A stretch of DNA of 5,520 bases. Source: Bacillota bacterium (lineage in GTDB: Bacteria; Bacillota; Clostridia; Peptostreptococcales; Anaerovoracaceae). The notes under the pieces are model-generated. The model searched no databases, was not told the DNA's origin, and saw only the letters and a list, made by a program, of their open reading frames with translations. The stretch spans positions 1-5,520 of the forward strand of contig JAFOGM010000220.1 in the NCBI GenBank assembly GCA_017386805.1, written 5' to 3'. The translations under genes and the position numbers were made by a program. This document shows positions 4,593 to 5,520 of the stretch, one piece after another (within the stretch, counting starts at the first letter, position 1; each line of letters begins with the position of its first letter).

Positions 4593-5520
4593 ATGAGTTA
4601 TAAATTATTGATCATGAACCTGGGTTCCACATCCACCAAGGTTTCCGTATATGAAGATTATCAGGAAGTGGCCAGAGAATCCCTTCACCACTCTCAGGAT
4701 CAGCTGAGCCAGTATCCCAGCCCCCTGGATCAGAAGGATTTCCGAAAAGAAGCGATCCTGAAATTCCTGGAAGACCGCGAATACGATCTAAAAGATTTCA
4801 GCTGCATCGTAGCCAGAGGCGGCTGCTGTAAGCCCATCGAAGGCGGAATCTACCGCATCACCGAAGATATGCTGGAAGACATCGCGTCTGAACAGTACGG
4901 CCTTCACATTTCCAGCACCGGCTGCTTCATCGCGTACGAACTGGGAAAGGAATACGACCTTCCCGTGATCACCGCAGATACCGTCAAGACCGACGAATTC
5001 TTCCCCCTGGCCCGCTACAGCGGCCTTCCGGAGCTGCCCCGTACCTCCACCTTACACGCCTTGAACCAGAAGGCAACCGCCCGCCGCTACGCAGCGGCCG
5101 TAGGTCGCCCTTACAATGAGCTCAACGTGATCGTGGCTCACCTGGGCGGCGGAATCTCCGTGGGAGCTCATTGCCGCGGCAGCGTCATCGACTCCAACAA
5201 CGGTCTGGATGGCGACGGTCCCTTCTCTCCGGAAAGAGCCGGTGTTCTCCCTGTAGGTGCACTGATCGACATGTGCTACAGTGGTGAATTCACTCACAAG
5301 GAAATGCGCAAGAAGATCAACGGAAAGGGCGGCCTCATGGCCTACTTGGGAACCAACAGCGGTCTGGAAGTGCAGGAACGCATCGATCACGGCCTCTGGC
5401 AGGCAGGTATGTCCATCGCAAAGAAGGCATACAAGATGGCTCGTGAAATCTGCCCCAAGATGGGCTTCATCGGCGGCGGCGCTCGCGGTCTGCAGCACTT
5501 CACGGAAATGGTCGGTGCAG
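4593..5520 (+). CDS. buk: Butyrate kinase-family acyl kinase (C-terminus cut by window)
   Basis: The frame is open to the window end: 309 residues of a family that usually has about 355. Butyrate kinase makes ATP and a carboxylate from an acyl phosphate in the cytoplasm, the last step of one butyrate pathway; relatives act on branched-chain acids. ASKHA-fold motifs are NLGSTSTK (9-16, the phosphate loop, usually NPGSTSTK), RGGCCKPIEGGIY (75-87), RYSGLPELPR (141-150), HALNQKA (155-161), VAHLGGGISVGAH (181-193), GLDGDGPFSPERAG (204-217) and KGGLMAYLGTN (245-255). The late motif around FIGGGAR (292-298) replaces the usual ILTGGIAYS, and the stretch before it looks several residues shorter. Start ATG 4593 has GAGGTGA at 4582-4588. 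No phosphotransbutyrylase gene lies upstream. It is clearly of the family, but is divergent enough that the substrate may not be butyrate. A 148-residue antisense frame (5052-5498) is a shadow. Confidence 0.85.
   Translation, partial: MSYKLLIMNLGSTSTKVSVYEDYQEVARESLHHSQDQLSQYPSPLDQKDFRKEAILKFLEDREYDLKDFSCIVARGGCCKPIEGGIYRITEDMLEDIASEQYGLHISSTGCFIAYELGKEYDLPVITADTVKTDEFFPLARYSGLPELPRTSTLHALNQKATARRYAAAVGRPYNELNVIVAHLGGGISVGAHCRGSVIDSNNGLDGDGPFSPERAGVLPVGALIDMCYSGEFTHKEMRKKINGKGGLMAYLGTNSGLEVQERIDHGLWQAGMSIAKKAYKMAREICPKMGFIGGGARGLQHFTEMVGA

Noticed and set aside
5052..5498. 148-residue open frame antisense to the kinase gene
   Set aside because: It follows from the codon pattern of the strongly supported plus-strand gene, with no start signal or recognisable domain.

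Overview
The window looks like a piece of chromosome from an anaerobic, low-to-moderate GC Firmicute of the class Clostridia. The support is indirect: a copper-amine-oxidase-N-like secreted protein, a split ThrE-type exporter, a clostridial 2[4Fe-4S] ferredoxin, a ferredoxin-nitroreductase fusion and a butyrate kinase homologue, with strong AGGAGG-type ribosome binding sites and AT-rich gaps between more GC-rich genes. Species cannot be named from the sequence.

Layout. (1) 1-539, minus: the N-terminal 179 residues of an exported protein with a copper amine oxidase N-like domain; the rest lies outside the window. (2) 540-866: a 327-base divergent gap with a promoter facing each way, a terminator-like hairpin, and two runs of helically spaced A/T tracts that suggest curved DNA. 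(3) 867-2089, plus: two one-base-overlapping genes for the two halves of a ThrE/YjjP-YjjB type exporter, closed by a strong terminator. (4) 2161-2542: a convergent gap with no credible gene but with two copies of an inverted-repeat element of the same architecture, 199 bases apart. (5) 4465-2594, minus: a three-gene operon for a small ferredoxin, a PhzF-family isomerase-like protein and a nitroreductase with an N-terminal two-cluster ferredoxin domain, ended by its own terminator. (6) 4593-5520, plus: a divergent butyrate kinase homologue, cut off by the window end.

How the parts may work together. The ferredoxin operon and the kinase gene are read away from each other from one 30-base palindrome (4518-4547) in which the -10 box of each promoter lies over the -35 box of the other. 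RNA polymerase should therefore be able to sit on only one of the two at a time, and a single regulator could set the balance between an electron-transfer operon and an acyl-phosphate (ATP-forming) fermentation step. The substrate of the PhzF/nitroreductase pair is not known. The ferredoxin leader also has a hairpin that would bring an otherwise badly placed, strong Shine-Dalgarno sequence to normal distance from the start codon. These regulatory readings are inference from sequence pattern only.
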